Shown: positions 9,370-20,142, counted from the stretch's first letter. The stretch: DNA of 64,000 bases from Pseudomonas sp. QS1027 (GCF_002814235.1 NZ_PHSU01000017.1:1-64000), one strand, 5' to 3'. Made by a program: numbers and translations. Notes: generated by a model from the sequence alone, not told the origin.

Positions 9370-10062
9370 CTACACCGGCTCTTCACCGTCCTGTAGCAAT
9401 CGGTACCCGACCCCCGGCACGGTCTGGATCAGCGAATGGCTGAACCCGGCATCGAGTTTTCGGCGCAACCGATAGATGTGTTTATCGATCACGTTGTCGA
9501 TGGGGTCGAAGTCATAGTCCCAGGCGCTCTCCAGCAACATGCCGCGGGTCACCACCTCATCGCAGTGGCGCATGAGCTTTTCCAGGATCAGCGACTCGCG
9601 CTGCTGCAAGGCAATGACCTGCCCTTCACGGGTGGCGGTGCGCGCGGCGCAGTCCAGTTGCAGGCTGCCGACCCGCAAGGTCCGCGACAACCCCACCGCC
9701 GGGTCACGACCACGCTGCAAGGCTTCGAGCCGGGCGAGCACCTCGACAAAGGCATAGGGCTTGGCCAGGTAATCGTCACACCCGGCGCGTAAACCTTCGA
9801 CCCGCTGGGCAGTGGAGTCCAGGGCACTGAGCATCAGCACCGGCGTGCGCAAACCCTGGCGCCGCAGCGCCTGGACCAGCGCGAGACCGTCCAGTCCCGG
9901 CAGCTTGCGGTCGACGATCAAGGCGTCGTAGATCCCTTCCAGGGCCATGTCCAGGCCACTGCGACCATCGTCGACGGTATCGGCGACATGTCCACTTTCG
10001 TTGAGACCGCGCACCAGATAACTGGCCGCCCGGGCATCATCCTCGACAACCAGAATTCTCAC
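9370..10062 (-). CDS. OmpR-family response regulator (probable regulator of the efflux operon)
   Basis: A 230-residue two-domain regulator. The receiver domain carries the acidic pair EDD (7-9), the phosphoacceptor Asp51 in VDRKLPG and the conserved Lys in AKPYAF. The C-terminal winged helix holds DNVIDKHIYRLRRKLD and VPGVGYRLL. It lies directly upstream of, and codirectional with, the efflux genes, and no histidine kinase gene is adjacent on its own strand. The kinase at 10901 belongs to the divergent operon, so the two regulators may share it. It could be an autoregulator with the AT-rich boxes on either side of it. Confidence 0.92.
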   Translation of the reverse strand: MRILVVEDDARAASYLVRGLNESGHVADTVDDGRSGLDMALEGIYDALIVDRKLPGLDGLALVQALRRQGLRTPVLMLSALDSTAQRVEGLRAGCDDYLAKPYAFVEVLARLEALQRGRDPAVGLSRTLRVGSLQLDCAARTATREGQVIALQQRESLILEKLMRHCDEVVTRGMLLESAWDYDFDPIDNVIDKHIYRLRRKLDAGFSHSLIQTVPGVGYRLLQDGEEPV

Positions 10063-10082
10063 GGCCGGCTCCGCACTGACTC

Positions 10083-10098
10083 AGCTAAACTTTTTTTC
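10083..10098. promoter_or_regulatory. AT-rich box between divergent response regulator genes
   Basis: AGCTAAACTTTTTTTC lies in the 171-base gap between the divergently transcribed regulators and resembles the box at 9335-9350. It could be a shared operator or part of a promoter; this is position-based inference. Confidence 0.3.
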
Positions 10099-10233
10099 AT
10101 ATTGACGCGACCTTTCAGATAAACCCGGTTTGGCACACTATGCCGGTCGACCAGCCAACCACGATTCACTGGCCAGCAGACTCCTCCGGGGTCCGTGCAA
10201 GACTACCACCCTCTCTCATTCTGCGAAGTGCCC

Positions 10234-10923
10234 ATGACCCATGTTCTGGTCGTCGAGGACGACCCCGCCACTGCCCGGGAGATCGAAGCCGCCCTGCAAG
10301 ACCACGGCTTCGACGTGACCCATGTCGATAATGGTCGAGAAGGCCTGGTGCGCGCCATCAGCGACAGCTACGACGTTATCGTCCTCGACCGCATGCTCCC
10401 CGGTGCCCTCGATGGCCTCGGCATGCTCACCGCCCTGCGCGCCTCGGGCATCGCCACGCCGGTGCTGATTCTCAGTGCCCTCAGCGCCCTGGACGAACGG
10501 GTTCGCGGCCTGCGGGCCGGCGGCGACGACTACCTGACCAAGCCCTTCGAATTTATCGAACTGACCGCCCGCCTCGATGCCCTGAGCCGCCGCCGGATCG
10601 CCCCCAGCGAGGAACGGGTCAACCGCCTGCGGGTCGGCAACCTGGAACTGGACCTGCTCAAGCGTAGCGTCAAGCGCGGCGAACGGACGGTGGACCTGCT
10701 GCCTCGGGAATACGCCCTGCTCGAATACCTGGTGCAGCACGCCGAACAGGTGGTGACGCGAACCATGCTGTTCGAGGCGGTGTGGAACTACGCCTATGAC
10801 GAACGTACCAATGTCATCGAAGTGCATATGGGCCGTTTGCGCCGCAAGGTCGATGGCGACGGTGAAGAACCGATGATCCACACCATTCGCGGGGCAGGCT
10901 ATGTTCTCCGTTCACCTGCGTGA
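10234..10923 (+). CDS. OmpR-family response regulator, paired with the downstream kinase
   Basis: A 229-residue receiver plus winged-helix protein. EDD at 8-10, Asp52 in VLDRMLPG and the Lys of TKPFEF form the phosphorylation site; NVIEVHMGRLRRKVDG and IRGAGYVL mark the DNA-binding domain. The ATG at 10234 gives a family-standard N-terminus (MTHVLVVEDD); the upstream in-frame codons would add unrelated residues. The end overlaps the kinase start by 23 bases, so the pair is one operon. It is diverged from the other regulator gene and so is not a recent tandem copy. Confidence 0.92.
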   Translation: MTHVLVVEDDPATAREIEAALQDHGFDVTHVDNGREGLVRAISDSYDVIVLDRMLPGALDGLGMLTALRASGIATPVLILSALSALDERVRGLRAGGDDYLTKPFEFIELTARLDALSRRRIAPSEERVNRLRVGNLELDLLKRSVKRGERTVDLLPREYALLEYLVQHAEQVVTRTMLFEAVWNYAYDERTNVIEVHMGRLRRKVDGDGEEPMIHTIRGAGYVLRSPA

Positions 10924-12259
10924 AATCCCCCGCACCATCAGTTTCCGCACGGCGCTGATGTCCCTGGCGCTGTTCAGTTGTTCGTTCCTTGCGCTGTTCG
11001 GTTATATCTATTGGCAAACCGCCGGCTACCTGATGGCCGAGGTCGATACCGCCCTCTACCGGCAGATCGACAACCGTAGCGCGCAGCCCGAAGACCTGCG
11101 CCTGGCGGAAATTCGCAAGCACTCCGACCAGGATATCGACGGTCGCCTGCCCCACGGCCTCTACGATGCCCAGGGCCAGCTGATTGCCGGGGCGGTCGGG
11201 AAAATGCCGGCCTTCAAGGGCTATGACAAACCCGCCGAATTCTCCTGGAAGCAGCCGCAAAAAAAGAACCGGCCGATCCGCTTCATCATGCATCGCCTGG
11301 ACAATGGCCAGACCCTGATGGTGGCCCAGGATATCCATGACCTCAGCGAGTTCGACGAGTTGCTGGTCAACGCAATGGTCTCCGGCGGCTCTTTGCTGCT
11401 GGTGGTGGGACTGCTCGGAGCGGTCGGGCTGGGCTACGCGGCACGCCGGCGGCTGGATGTGCTGACCCGCTCCATCGAACGCATCGTCAAGGGCGACCTC
11501 AACGAACGCCTGCCGACCCGTGGCAATCGCGACGATATCGACCGGATCGCCACGGTGGTCAACCAGATGCTCGACGAGCTGGAGCGGCTGATGAGCGAGG
11601 TCAAGGGCGTCTGCGACGATATCGCCCACGACTTGCGCACGCCCCTCACCCGCCTGCTCGCGGGCCTGGAGCGCGCCCAACGCCGGCACCTGCGCGAGGA
11701 CGAATACCAGGCGGCCATCGACAATGCCATCGAGGATGCCCAGGGTTTGCTGTCGACCTTCCGCGCCCTGTTGCGGATTTCCGAGATCGAGGCCAGTGCC
11801 CGCCGTAGCAGCTTTGCCGAGATCGACCTGAACCGCATCGCCGCCGATGCCGCCGAGTTTTTCGAGCCGCTGGCCGAGGAGCGTGGTATCGAGCTGACCT
11901 TGAATAACGCGCCGGCGCCGTGCCTGATCTTCGGCGATGCGCAGTTGCTGTTCGATGCCACTTGCAACCTGCTGGACAACGCCATCAAGTTTTCGCCGGA
12001 CCACAGTCGGGTGCAGGTGGCGGTGATGGATACCCCGGACAGGCGTGGGCTGTGCGTGGTGGATAATGGTCCGGGGATTCCCGAAGCTGAGCGCGAGGCG
12101 GTGTTTCGACGGCTGTACCGTTCCGAATCCAGTCGGCATACGGCGGGCAACGGGCTGGGGTTGAGCATGGTGGCCGCAGTGGCGCGACTGCATGACATGC
12201 GCCTAGAGGTGCAGGACGCCCAGCCGGGTTGCCGGATCGAGTTGATCGTCAGCGCCTGA
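10901..12259 (+). CDS. Two-component sensor histidine kinase
   Basis: A 452-residue inner-membrane kinase. It has a first membrane helix (about 18-40), a periplasmic sensor of roughly 110 residues, a second helix (about 158-180), a HAMP segment, a dimerisation domain with the phosphoacceptor His243 in DDIAHDLRTPLTR, and an ATPase domain with N box (NLLDNAIKF), G1 box (VVDNGPGIP) and G2 box (GNGLGLSM). It is translationally coupled to the preceding response regulator and is the only kinase near the two regulators and the efflux operon. The signal sensed is not readable. Confidence 0.93.
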   Translation: MFSVHLREIPRTISFRTALMSLALFSCSFLALFGYIYWQTAGYLMAEVDTALYRQIDNRSAQPEDLRLAEIRKHSDQDIDGRLPHGLYDAQGQLIAGAVGKMPAFKGYDKPAEFSWKQPQKKNRPIRFIMHRLDNGQTLMVAQDIHDLSEFDELLVNAMVSGGSLLLVVGLLGAVGLGYAARRRLDVLTRSIERIVKGDLNERLPTRGNRDDIDRIATVVNQMLDELERLMSEVKGVCDDIAHDLRTPLTRLLAGLERAQRRHLREDEYQAAIDNAIEDAQGLLSTFRALLRISEIEASARRSSFAEIDLNRIAADAAEFFEPLAEERGIELTLNNAPAPCLIFGDAQLLFDATCNLLDNAIKFSPDHSRVQVAVMDTPDRRGLCVVDNGPGIPEAEREAVFRRLYRSESSRHTAGNGLGLSMVAAVARLHDMRLEVQDAQPGCRIELIVSA

Positions 12260-12277
12260 GAACATGAAACACGCTCC

Positions 12278-12372
12278 CCTGTAGGAGCCGGCTTGCTGGC
12301 GATGCGATCTTATGGCCGATATCGTCGTCGACTGGATAATCGCTATCGCCAGCAAGCCGGCTCCTACAGGGA
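12278..12372. repeat. REP palindrome pair
   Basis: Inverted GTAGGAGCCGGCTTGCTGGCGAT arms around a loop, nearly the same as the element at 2991. It sits between the converging kinase and hydrolase genes. Confidence 0.85.
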
Positions 12373-12378
12373 CCGCGT

Positions 12379-13221
12379 TCAGCCTTGAGGAAGGCGTTGC
12401 AGCAATTGTTCGAACGCCGCCAGCACCTGCTGCGGCTTCTCCAACATCAACTGGTGCCCGCACGCCTCCAGCACCTGGAACTGCGCGTCCGGCAACTGCC
12501 GCGCCAGCGCTTCACCCCCACTGGCCGGAATCAGGCCGTCGCTGTCGCCGGCCAGTACCTGGACCGGCAATGTCAGTTGCGCCACCCGCTCGGCCTCTGG
12601 CCACTGCACACCCTGTATCAGCCCCTTGAATACATACAGCCGATTACGCTCGGTCAGCTTTTCCTCATACGCCAGCAAGCGTGGATCAACAGACGGATGC
12701 CAGGCCCGCTCGCGAAATCCCTTGGCCAACACCGGTCGGATCAGTTCCAGTATCCAGGCCGGCAACGCCAGCAGGCCGCCGCGACTCAAGGGCCGATGCA
12801 GCTGCGTGCCGAGCAACAAGGCGCCACTGACCGAATTCACCTGCAACAACGCGCTGAGGGTCAAGCCGGTGCCGAAGGAATGAGCGACGATCAGATTGCG
12901 CTCGCCGCCAAAGCGGCGCAGCAACGCCACAACGTCCGCCACCAATTCATCCCAGGCATAGGCCGCCGCCCGCCGCGGCTTGTCACTCTCACCATGACCG
13001 AGCAGATCCCAGGCCACCAGGCTGTAACCCTGCTCGCCCAGGGCTTGCCATTGCTCACGCCACTGGTCCTTGTTGCCGCCCGCGCCATGGCAGAAAAACA
13101 CCACGGTCCCGGCGTTCTCTTTACCCGGACGATGGGCCACGCTGAGGCGTCGCCCGGGACGGACTTCCAACAGTTCACCCCGCACCAGGGGCAGGTGGCC
13201 AAAGGATTGAAACTCGGTCAT
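12379..13221 (-). CDS. Alpha/beta-fold hydrolase
   Basis: A 280-residue cytoplasmic hydrolase. The oxyanion/HG region is FFCHGAGGNKDQW, the nucleophile elbow is AHSFGTG, the acid is Asp in AGDSDGLIP, and the base is His in CGHQLMLEKP, giving a complete catalytic triad. The start MTEFQSFGHLP at 13221 matches the natural domain beginning; the longer open frame upstream runs into the ABC transporter end and lacks homologous features. The substrate is unknown. It lies 37 bases downstream of the peptide transporter operon on the same strand and may be the operon's last gene. Confidence 0.85.
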   Translation of the reverse strand: MTEFQSFGHLPLVRGELLEVRPGRRLSVAHRPGKENAGTVVFFCHGAGGNKDQWREQWQALGEQGYSLVAWDLLGHGESDKPRRAAAYAWDELVADVVALLRRFGGERNLIVAHSFGTGLTLSALLQVNSVSGALLLGTQLHRPLSRGGLLALPAWILELIRPVLAKGFRERAWHPSVDPRLLAYEEKLTERNRLYVFKGLIQGVQWPEAERVAQLTLPVQVLAGDSDGLIPASGGEALARQLPDAQFQVLEACGHQLMLEKPQQVLAAFEQLLQRLPQG

Positions 13222-13258
13222 GGGTGTGACAGTCCTGTGCAAGAGAAAAAGGGTGCAC

Positions 13259-14902
13259 TCACAGTGCGCCAGCCACCGCCGGTTCGGCGGAGGTATCGGG
13301 CAGCGCCAGCGCGGCGGCCCCGAGCAACGTCCGGGTGTAAGGATGTTGCGGTTCGGCAAACAATCGGGCCGTGTCGCCCTGCTCGACAATCCGCCCGCCC
13401 TGCATCACGGCGATGCGGTCGCACAACCGGGCCGCCACCCGCAGGTCATGGGTGATAAACACCAGGCTCAGGCGAAACTGCCGTTGCAGGGCCTCCAGCA
13501 GCTCAAGAATCTGCACCTGGACCAAGGCATCCAGGGCCGAGACGCACTCGTCGGCAATCAGGATTTTCGGCCGTACGGCCAGGGCCCGGGCGATGCCGAT
13601 GCGCTGCCGTTGACCGCCGGAAAACTCATGGGGAAAACGCTCGAAGGCCGCGGCAGGCAAGCCGACCTGTTCGAGCAACTCACGGGCACGCCGCGCCGAC
13701 TCGGCCTTGGAAACGCCCTGGGCCTGGGGGCCGGTCATGACAATCTGCCCCACCGTCTGGCGTGGGTTGAGCGAGGCAAAGGGGTCCTGGAAAATCATCT
13801 GGATCTCGCCACGCATCGGCCGCAGCCGGCGTTGAGACAGGCTCGCGACCTCATGGCCCTGCCACTCCAGACTGCCGCTGTCCGGCTGTAGCAAGCGCAC
13901 CAGGCAACGGCCCAGGGTCGACTTGCCGGAGCCCGATTCGCCGACAATGCCCAGGGTCTCGCCTTCACGCAGATGCAGATCGAGCCCGGCCAGGGCCTGG
14001 GTCTGGCGGCGACTCCACCAACCGCCACGGCCGCCGAAATGTTTTTCCAGCTGCCGGGCAGCGAGAACCTCGGGCGCATCAACCGGCAACGAACGCGGCG
14101 CCAGCGGCTGCGCCGTGACCGCCGCCAGCAGGCGCTGGGTATAGGCTTCGCGGGGCGCCTCAAGCACCTGGCGGGCCGAACCCTGCTCGATCACATGGCC
14201 GCGCTCCAGCACCAGCACCCGGTCGGCAATCGCCCGCACCACGGCAAAATCGTGGGTGATAAACACTATCGCCATGCCCTTGTCACGCTGGATGCGGCGC
14301 AACAGGTCGAGGATCTGCGCCTGGGTGGTCACGTCCAGCGCCGAGGTCGGTTCGTCGGCGATCAGCAGGTCCGGATCGAAGGCCAGGGCCATGGCGATCA
14401 CCACCCGCTGGCGTTGACCGCCGGACAGTTCGAACGGATAAGCCTGGCGCAGCCGCAGCGGATCAGGCAGGCCGACATAACCGAGCAAATCGATCACCCG
14501 CTGCTCACGCACCCGGGCCGAACGCTCGCCATGGGCACGCAGGGTTTCGTCGATCTGCCGGCCCACGCTCAGCAACGGATTGAGCGCACTCATCGGCTCC
14601 TGGAACACCATACTGAGGGTCCGGCCGCGCAACTGGCGCATCCCCTCCTCGTCGCGCCCGGCCAGGTCCTCGCCGCGAAAACGCAGGCGGCCACGCTCGA
14701 TGTGCAGGGGCGCCGGCAGCAAGCGCAACAGCGCCTTGGCCAGCATCGACTTGCCGGAACCCGACTCACCGACCAGGCACAGGCACTCCCCCGCCGTCAG
14801 CGACAACGACAGGTCATACAGCGCATGGCTGCGGTCGGCCCCCGCGGGCAAGGCGATACGCAATTGCTCGACGCTCAACAACGGTGTGCGCTCCGGGCTC
14901 AT
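13259..14902 (-). CDS. Dipeptide/oligopeptide ABC transporter, fused double ATPase
   Basis: One 547-residue protein holds both ATPase domains that are usually separate as DppD and DppF. The first has Walker A GESGSGKSM, signature LSGGQRQRV and Walker B LLIADEPTSALD; the second has GESGSGKST, FSGGQRQRIGIARAL and ILIADECVSALD. The linker carries a basic WWSRRQTQAL segment. The second Walker B has Cys where Pro is usual (ADEC for ADEP), seen also in some relatives. It overlaps the permease gene upstream by four bases, which fixes the start at the MSPERTPLL methionine. It energises the importer formed with the two permeases and the binding protein. Confidence 0.92.
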   Translation of the reverse strand: MSPERTPLLSVEQLRIALPAGADRSHALYDLSLSLTAGECLCLVGESGSGKSMLAKALLRLLPAPLHIERGRLRFRGEDLAGRDEEGMRQLRGRTLSMVFQEPMSALNPLLSVGRQIDETLRAHGERSARVREQRVIDLLGYVGLPDPLRLRQAYPFELSGGQRQRVVIAMALAFDPDLLIADEPTSALDVTTQAQILDLLRRIQRDKGMAIVFITHDFAVVRAIADRVLVLERGHVIEQGSARQVLEAPREAYTQRLLAAVTAQPLAPRSLPVDAPEVLAARQLEKHFGGRGGWWSRRQTQALAGLDLHLREGETLGIVGESGSGKSTLGRCLVRLLQPDSGSLEWQGHEVASLSQRRLRPMRGEIQMIFQDPFASLNPRQTVGQIVMTGPQAQGVSKAESARRARELLEQVGLPAAAFERFPHEFSGGQRQRIGIARALAVRPKILIADECVSALDALVQVQILELLEALQRQFRLSLVFITHDLRVAARLCDRIAVMQGGRIVEQGDTARLFAEPQHPYTRTLLGAAALALPDTSAEPAVAGAL

Positions 14903-15747
14903 GAGTTCGCTCCCTGTCGACGGGCCGGCTCGAACGCCACTCGCAGTCCTTCGCCCACGCGATTGACCGCCAGCACGCAAAGCAGGATCGCCAGCCCCGG
15001 CAGCAGGCTCATCCACCAGGCTTCGCGCAGCAGTCCGCGCGAGGCATTGATCATGTAGCCCCAGCTCATGGCATCGGGATCGCTGAGGCCGAGAAACGCC
15101 AGTGCGGCGTCGGTGAGGATCGCCGTGGCCATCACGAAGGTCAGGGTCACCAGCAACGGTGCCAGGGCATTGGGCAGGATCTGCCGGCTGATGATTGCCA
15201 GCGGCGACTGCCCGAGCACCCGTGCCGCCAGGACGAACTCACGCTGGCGCAGGCTGAGGAATTCACCACGTACCAGGCGCGCCACCGCCGGCCAGGCCAC
15301 CAGGGTGATCGCCAGTACGGTGGAGCTCAACGACGGTTCCAGCACCGCCACCAGGATCACCGCCAGTACCAGTTGCGGAATGATCTGGAAGAACTCGGCG
15401 ATGCGCATCAGCACGCCATCGAGCCAGCCGCCGAAATAGCCGGCGACCGCGCCCACCAGGGCGCCCACCAGCAAGGTCGCCAGGCTCGACAAGGTGGCGA
15501 TCGCCAGGGACACCCGAGCGCCATAGAGCAAGCCACTGCCGAGGTCGCGACCGAGCATATCGCTGCCCAGCCAATGGGCCGGATCCTGGAACGGCGCCAG
15601 CAACGGCGTGCTGTTCATCTCCCAGGGGCTACTGTCGGTCAGCCACGGCGCGGCCAGCGCCAGCAGGCTCAGCAGCAGCAGGAAGCCGGCGCCGATCAGC
15701 GCCGAGGGTTGTGCGAGAAAACGTCGAATCACCGAAACCTCATTCAT
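14899..15747 (-). CDS. Peptide ABC transporter permease, DppC-like
   Basis: A 282-residue inner-membrane permease with about six membrane helices. The EAA loop region reads LVRGEFLSLRQREFVLAARVLG and the N-terminal extension before the first helix is short, as in DppC/OppC proteins. It overlaps the ATPase gene by four bases and the DppB-like gene by one base, so the transport genes form a tightly packed operon. Confidence 0.92.
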   Translation of the reverse strand: MNEVSVIRRFLAQPSALIGAGFLLLLSLLALAAPWLTDSSPWEMNSTPLLAPFQDPAHWLGSDMLGRDLGSGLLYGARVSLAIATLSSLATLLVGALVGAVAGYFGGWLDGVLMRIAEFFQIIPQLVLAVILVAVLEPSLSSTVLAITLVAWPAVARLVRGEFLSLRQREFVLAARVLGQSPLAIISRQILPNALAPLLVTLTFVMATAILTDAALAFLGLSDPDAMSWGYMINASRGLLREAWWMSLLPGLAILLCVLAVNRVGEGLRVAFEPARRQGANS

Positions 15748-16732
15748 CAGGATTGCCCCTGGGCGCCGATACGCGGGTCCAGCAGTCGGCAGGCCAGATC
15801 GGTCAACAGGTTGAAGCCGACCACCAGCGTCGAGATCACCAGGAAGCCGCCCATCAGTACGCCGTAGTCACGTTGCGCCAGGGCGTCGTACATCAGCCGG
15901 CCGATGCCCGGCCAGGAATAGACCACCTCCACCAGCAAGGCACCGCTGGCCAGTTGTCCCAGTTGCAGGCCGGCGAAGGTCACCACCGGCAACAGTGCAT
16001 TGCGCAACACATGGGCCCAGAGGATCCGTCGTGGGGTCAGGCCCTTGGCCCGGGCGGTGTAGACATACTCCTGGCCCATTGCCTCAAGGGTCGCGGCGCG
16101 GGTCAGGTGGATATACAGGGCCAGGAACAGGAAGCTCAGGGACAGGCACGGCAACAGCAGGTGGCTCATCCGGTCCGCCAACCCGGCCCCGCCATGGAGG
16201 TCCGCGGCCACGGTCTCCAGGCCAAAGGCCGGCAACCAGTCGAGGTGCACGGAAAACAGCAGGATCAGCAGCATCGCCAGCCAGAAGGTCGGCACGGCGT
16301 AGAGCAGCAAGGCACCCTGGGAGATCAACCCGTCCAGCCAGGGCCGCCGCTCCCGGCTACGGGCCGCGAGCACGCCGAGGGCGATACCCGCCAGGGACGA
16401 GAGCAGGAAGGCTGAGCCCATCAAGGCCAGGGTCGCGGGAAGACGCTCGGCGATCAGCGTCCAGACCGGGGTCTGGTTGCGGTAGGAATAGCCCAGGTCC
16501 AGGTGCGCGGCCTTGCCCAGGTAGATCAGCAGTTGCCGGGCCAGCGGTTGGTCCAGGCCCATGTCATGCCGCAGGCTGTCGATATAACCCGCGTCGTCGA
16601 CACCGGCCTCGCCGGCCATCAGCAAGGCCGGATCGCCGGGGGCCAGGCGGATCAGCAAAAAGCTCAGCACCAGTACCCCGAGGATCATCAACAGCGCCCG
16701 CCCCAGGCGGGCGCCGAGGAACAGCAATGCGC

Positions 16733-16736
<4 letters not shown>
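15747..16736 (-). CDS. Peptide ABC transporter permease, DppB-like
   Basis: A 329-residue permease. The N-terminal helix plus LIRLAPGDPALLMAG periplasmic loop is characteristic of DppB/OppB subunits, and the EAA loop is ATLEAMGQEYVYTARAKGL. It pairs with the DppC-like subunit. The start overlaps the end of the binding-protein gene by four bases. Confidence 0.92.
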
Positions 16737-18343
<1,607 letters not shown>

Positions 18344-18413
18344 GGCGGGCTCCGCAAAAAAGATTCATCAGGCAGGCAACCACAGACAGGCGCCCGGCCC
18401 TTTGAAGCGGTTT

Positions 18414-18429
18414 AGCAAGGCCTGTGCCA
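18414..18429 (-). promoter_or_regulatory. Sigma-54 promoter for the peptide ABC operon
   Basis: Reading on the minus strand the sequence is TGGCACAGGCCTTGCT, with GG and GC separated by exactly ten bases, a near-consensus -24/-12 element. Transcription would start near 18402, about 60 bases before the binding-protein gene. Confidence 0.8.
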
Positions 18430-18483
18430 GGGCCTGGAAGGCGGTCTTTTGCGGGCTTTGAGCGGTTTTCGAGGACGCTGGCA

Positions 18484-18533
18484 CTGATGAAAAAACCACA
18501 GCCACTGTCCCGACTGTGGAAAAAGCAGCAGCC
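18484..18533. promoter_or_regulatory. Putative enhancer sites between divergent sigma-54 promoters
   Basis: Two related sites, CTGATGAAAAAACCACAGCC (18484-18503) and CTGTGGAAAAAGCAGCAGCC (18514-18533), lie 30 bases apart. They resemble the sites at 21337-21484. They stand roughly 55-105 bases upstream of the minus-strand promoter and about 180-230 bases upstream of the plus-strand one, which is normal for enhancer-binding proteins. The binding protein is inferred, not shown. Confidence 0.55.
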
Positions 18534-18537
18534 GCTA

Positions 18538-18672
18538 CCTGTGGCGAGCGGGCTTGCCCGCGCCGGGCCGCGAAGCGGCCCCAAAACCAGTGATTTCGGT
18601 ACATCAGATAGGACAAGGTGTCCGATTTACGGCTGCTGCGCAGCCGAGCGCGGGCAAGCCCGCTCGCCACAA
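18538..18672. repeat. REP-like inverted repeat pair (second sequence class)
   Basis: TGTGGCGAGCGGGCTTGCCC at the left and its inverted copy at the right enclose two smaller hairpins (GGGCCGCGAAGCGGCCC and GGCTGCTGCGCAGCC). This is a different REP class from the GTAGGAGCC elements. It sits between the enhancer-like sites and the plus-strand sigma-54 promoter, inside a 419-base gap that holds no gene. Confidence 0.75.
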
Positions 18673-18710
18673 TGGTACTGAGCATGACTTGAGGGAGCAC
18701 ATCGCAGGAC

Positions 18711-18726
18711 TGGCACAAGCCTTGCG
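18711..18726 (+). promoter_or_regulatory. Sigma-54 promoter for the TPR protein gene
   Basis: TGGCACAAGCCTTGCG has GG and GC ten bases apart. Transcription would begin near 18737, some 25 bases before the ATG at 18763. It mirrors the promoter at 18414-18429. Confidence 0.8.
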
Positions 18727-18762
18727 AGGCCCGCTGTCTTCGAACCACCGAGTCTCAAGAGC

Positions 18763-20142
18763 ATGTCACTGGATTACCTGGGCAACCCCATCGACACCGA
18801 GCACGCCGCGACCCGCGAAGGCATCGACGCATTCATCGGCGGTTTTCTCGGCTATCAACCCCGCGCCGAGTCGATCCTCGCCACCGCCGATGCCGATCCG
18901 CAGTCGCGCCTGGCCAATGCTTTCGCCGGCATCCTGCTGATGTTCAGCGAGTCCCCCGAAGGCCCGGGCCTGGCCGAGCGCTACCGGCAGCGAGCAAGCG
19001 CCGCCCCCGCCGGACATGCCCGGGCCGACCTGTACCTGGCGCTGTTGCGCGCCTGGATCGCCGACGACTTGGGACAAGTGCTGGGCCTCGGCGAGCAACT
19101 GCTGGAGCGTTTTCCCCGGGACCTGTTCGCCGCCAAACTCACCCAATACGTGGAGTTCAATCGCGGCAACTGGCCGGCGTTGTTGCGCATCGCCCTCAAG
19201 GCCCGCGATGCGGCGCCGGATAGCGCCCACAGCCACGGCCTGCTGGCCTTCGCCTATGAGCAATGCCACCTGCTGGAAGACGCCGAAGCCGCCGCTCGCC
19301 AGGCCCTTGCCCTGCAAGCCGACGAGCCCTGGGCCCAGCACGCCCTGGCCCATGTGCTGCTGACCCGGGGCCGGATCGAGGAAGGCATCGACTTCCTGGA
19401 AAGCGTGAAGGGCCATTGGCAGGGCCTCAACTCCTTCATGTACACCCACAACTGGTGGCACCTGGCGCTGTTCTATCTGGCCCGTGGTCATGAGCAGCGG
19501 GCGCTGGAGATTTATGACCGGCATGTCTGGGGCATCCTGCCGGAGTACTCCCAGGATCAGGTCGGCGCGGTGTCGCTGCTGACCCGGCTGGAACTGGCGG
19601 GCATCGACATCGGTGAGCGCTGGCAGGCACTGGCGCCCTATCTGCAGAAACGCACGGAGGATACGGTGCAACCCTTCCTCAGCGTGCAGTACCTCTACGG
19701 GCTGGCCCGGGCCGGCAAGCCCGAGGCCGACCATCTGCTTGCGGCGTTGCAGGCCCACGCCTCTCGGGCACCCGCCTTCAGCCGCATGACCTGGGTCGAG
19801 GTGACGGTACCGCTGGCGCAAGGCCTGTTGGCGCAAGCCCGGGGGGATTGGGAACTGGCGGTGCAACGGCTGGGCAGCGTGCTGCCACGGCTCAACGATA
19901 TCGGCGGCAGCCACGCGCAACGGGACCTGTTCGCGCAAATCGAGCTCGACGCCCGCCTGCGCTCCGGAGACTGGCGGGCAACGCAGCAGACGTTGGAACT
20001 GCGCCGTGGCTACGACCCGCTGGACGTCCCGACCAACCGCCAGCTGGAACAGGTTTATTCGGCGCTGGGCCTGCCTGAGCAAGCCCGCCAGGCCGGGGAA
20101 CGGGTCAAGCGGGTGCTGGCAACCCATGTTATTCCAGGCTGA
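18763..20142 (+). CDS. TTC38-like tetratricopeptide repeat protein
   Basis: A soluble 459-residue all-helical protein starting MSLDYLGNPI. TPR-like helices run through its length (for example LLAFAYEQCHLLEDAEAAARQALAL-type segments around residues 150-190), and the central FMYTHNWWHLALFYLARG region matches the conserved core of TTC38-family proteins. The biochemical role of this family is unknown. It is transcribed divergently from the peptide ABC operon, and both have sigma-54 promoters facing a shared activator region, so it probably serves the same nutritional response. No signal peptide. Confidence 0.85.
   Translation: MSLDYLGNPIDTEHAATREGIDAFIGGFLGYQPRAESILATADADPQSRLANAFAGILLMFSESPEGPGLAERYRQRASAAPAGHARADLYLALLRAWIADDLGQVLGLGEQLLERFPRDLFAAKLTQYVEFNRGNWPALLRIALKARDAAPDSAHSHGLLAFAYEQCHLLEDAEAAARQALALQADEPWAQHALAHVLLTRGRIEEGIDFLESVKGHWQGLNSFMYTHNWWHLALFYLARGHEQRALEIYDRHVWGILPEYSQDQVGAVSLLTRLELAGIDIGERWQALAPYLQKRTEDTVQPFLSVQYLYGLARAGKPEADHLLAALQAHASRAPAFSRMTWVEVTVPLAQGLLAQARGDWELAVQRLGSVLPRLNDIGGSHAQRDLFAQIELDARLRSGDWRATQQTLELRRGYDPLDVPTNRQLEQVYSALGLPEQARQAGERVKRVLATHVIPG

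Noticed and set aside
10121..10150. TTTGGCACACTATGCC as a possible sigma-54 promoter before the second regulator
   Set aside because: The spacing between GG and GC is wrong (not ten bases).
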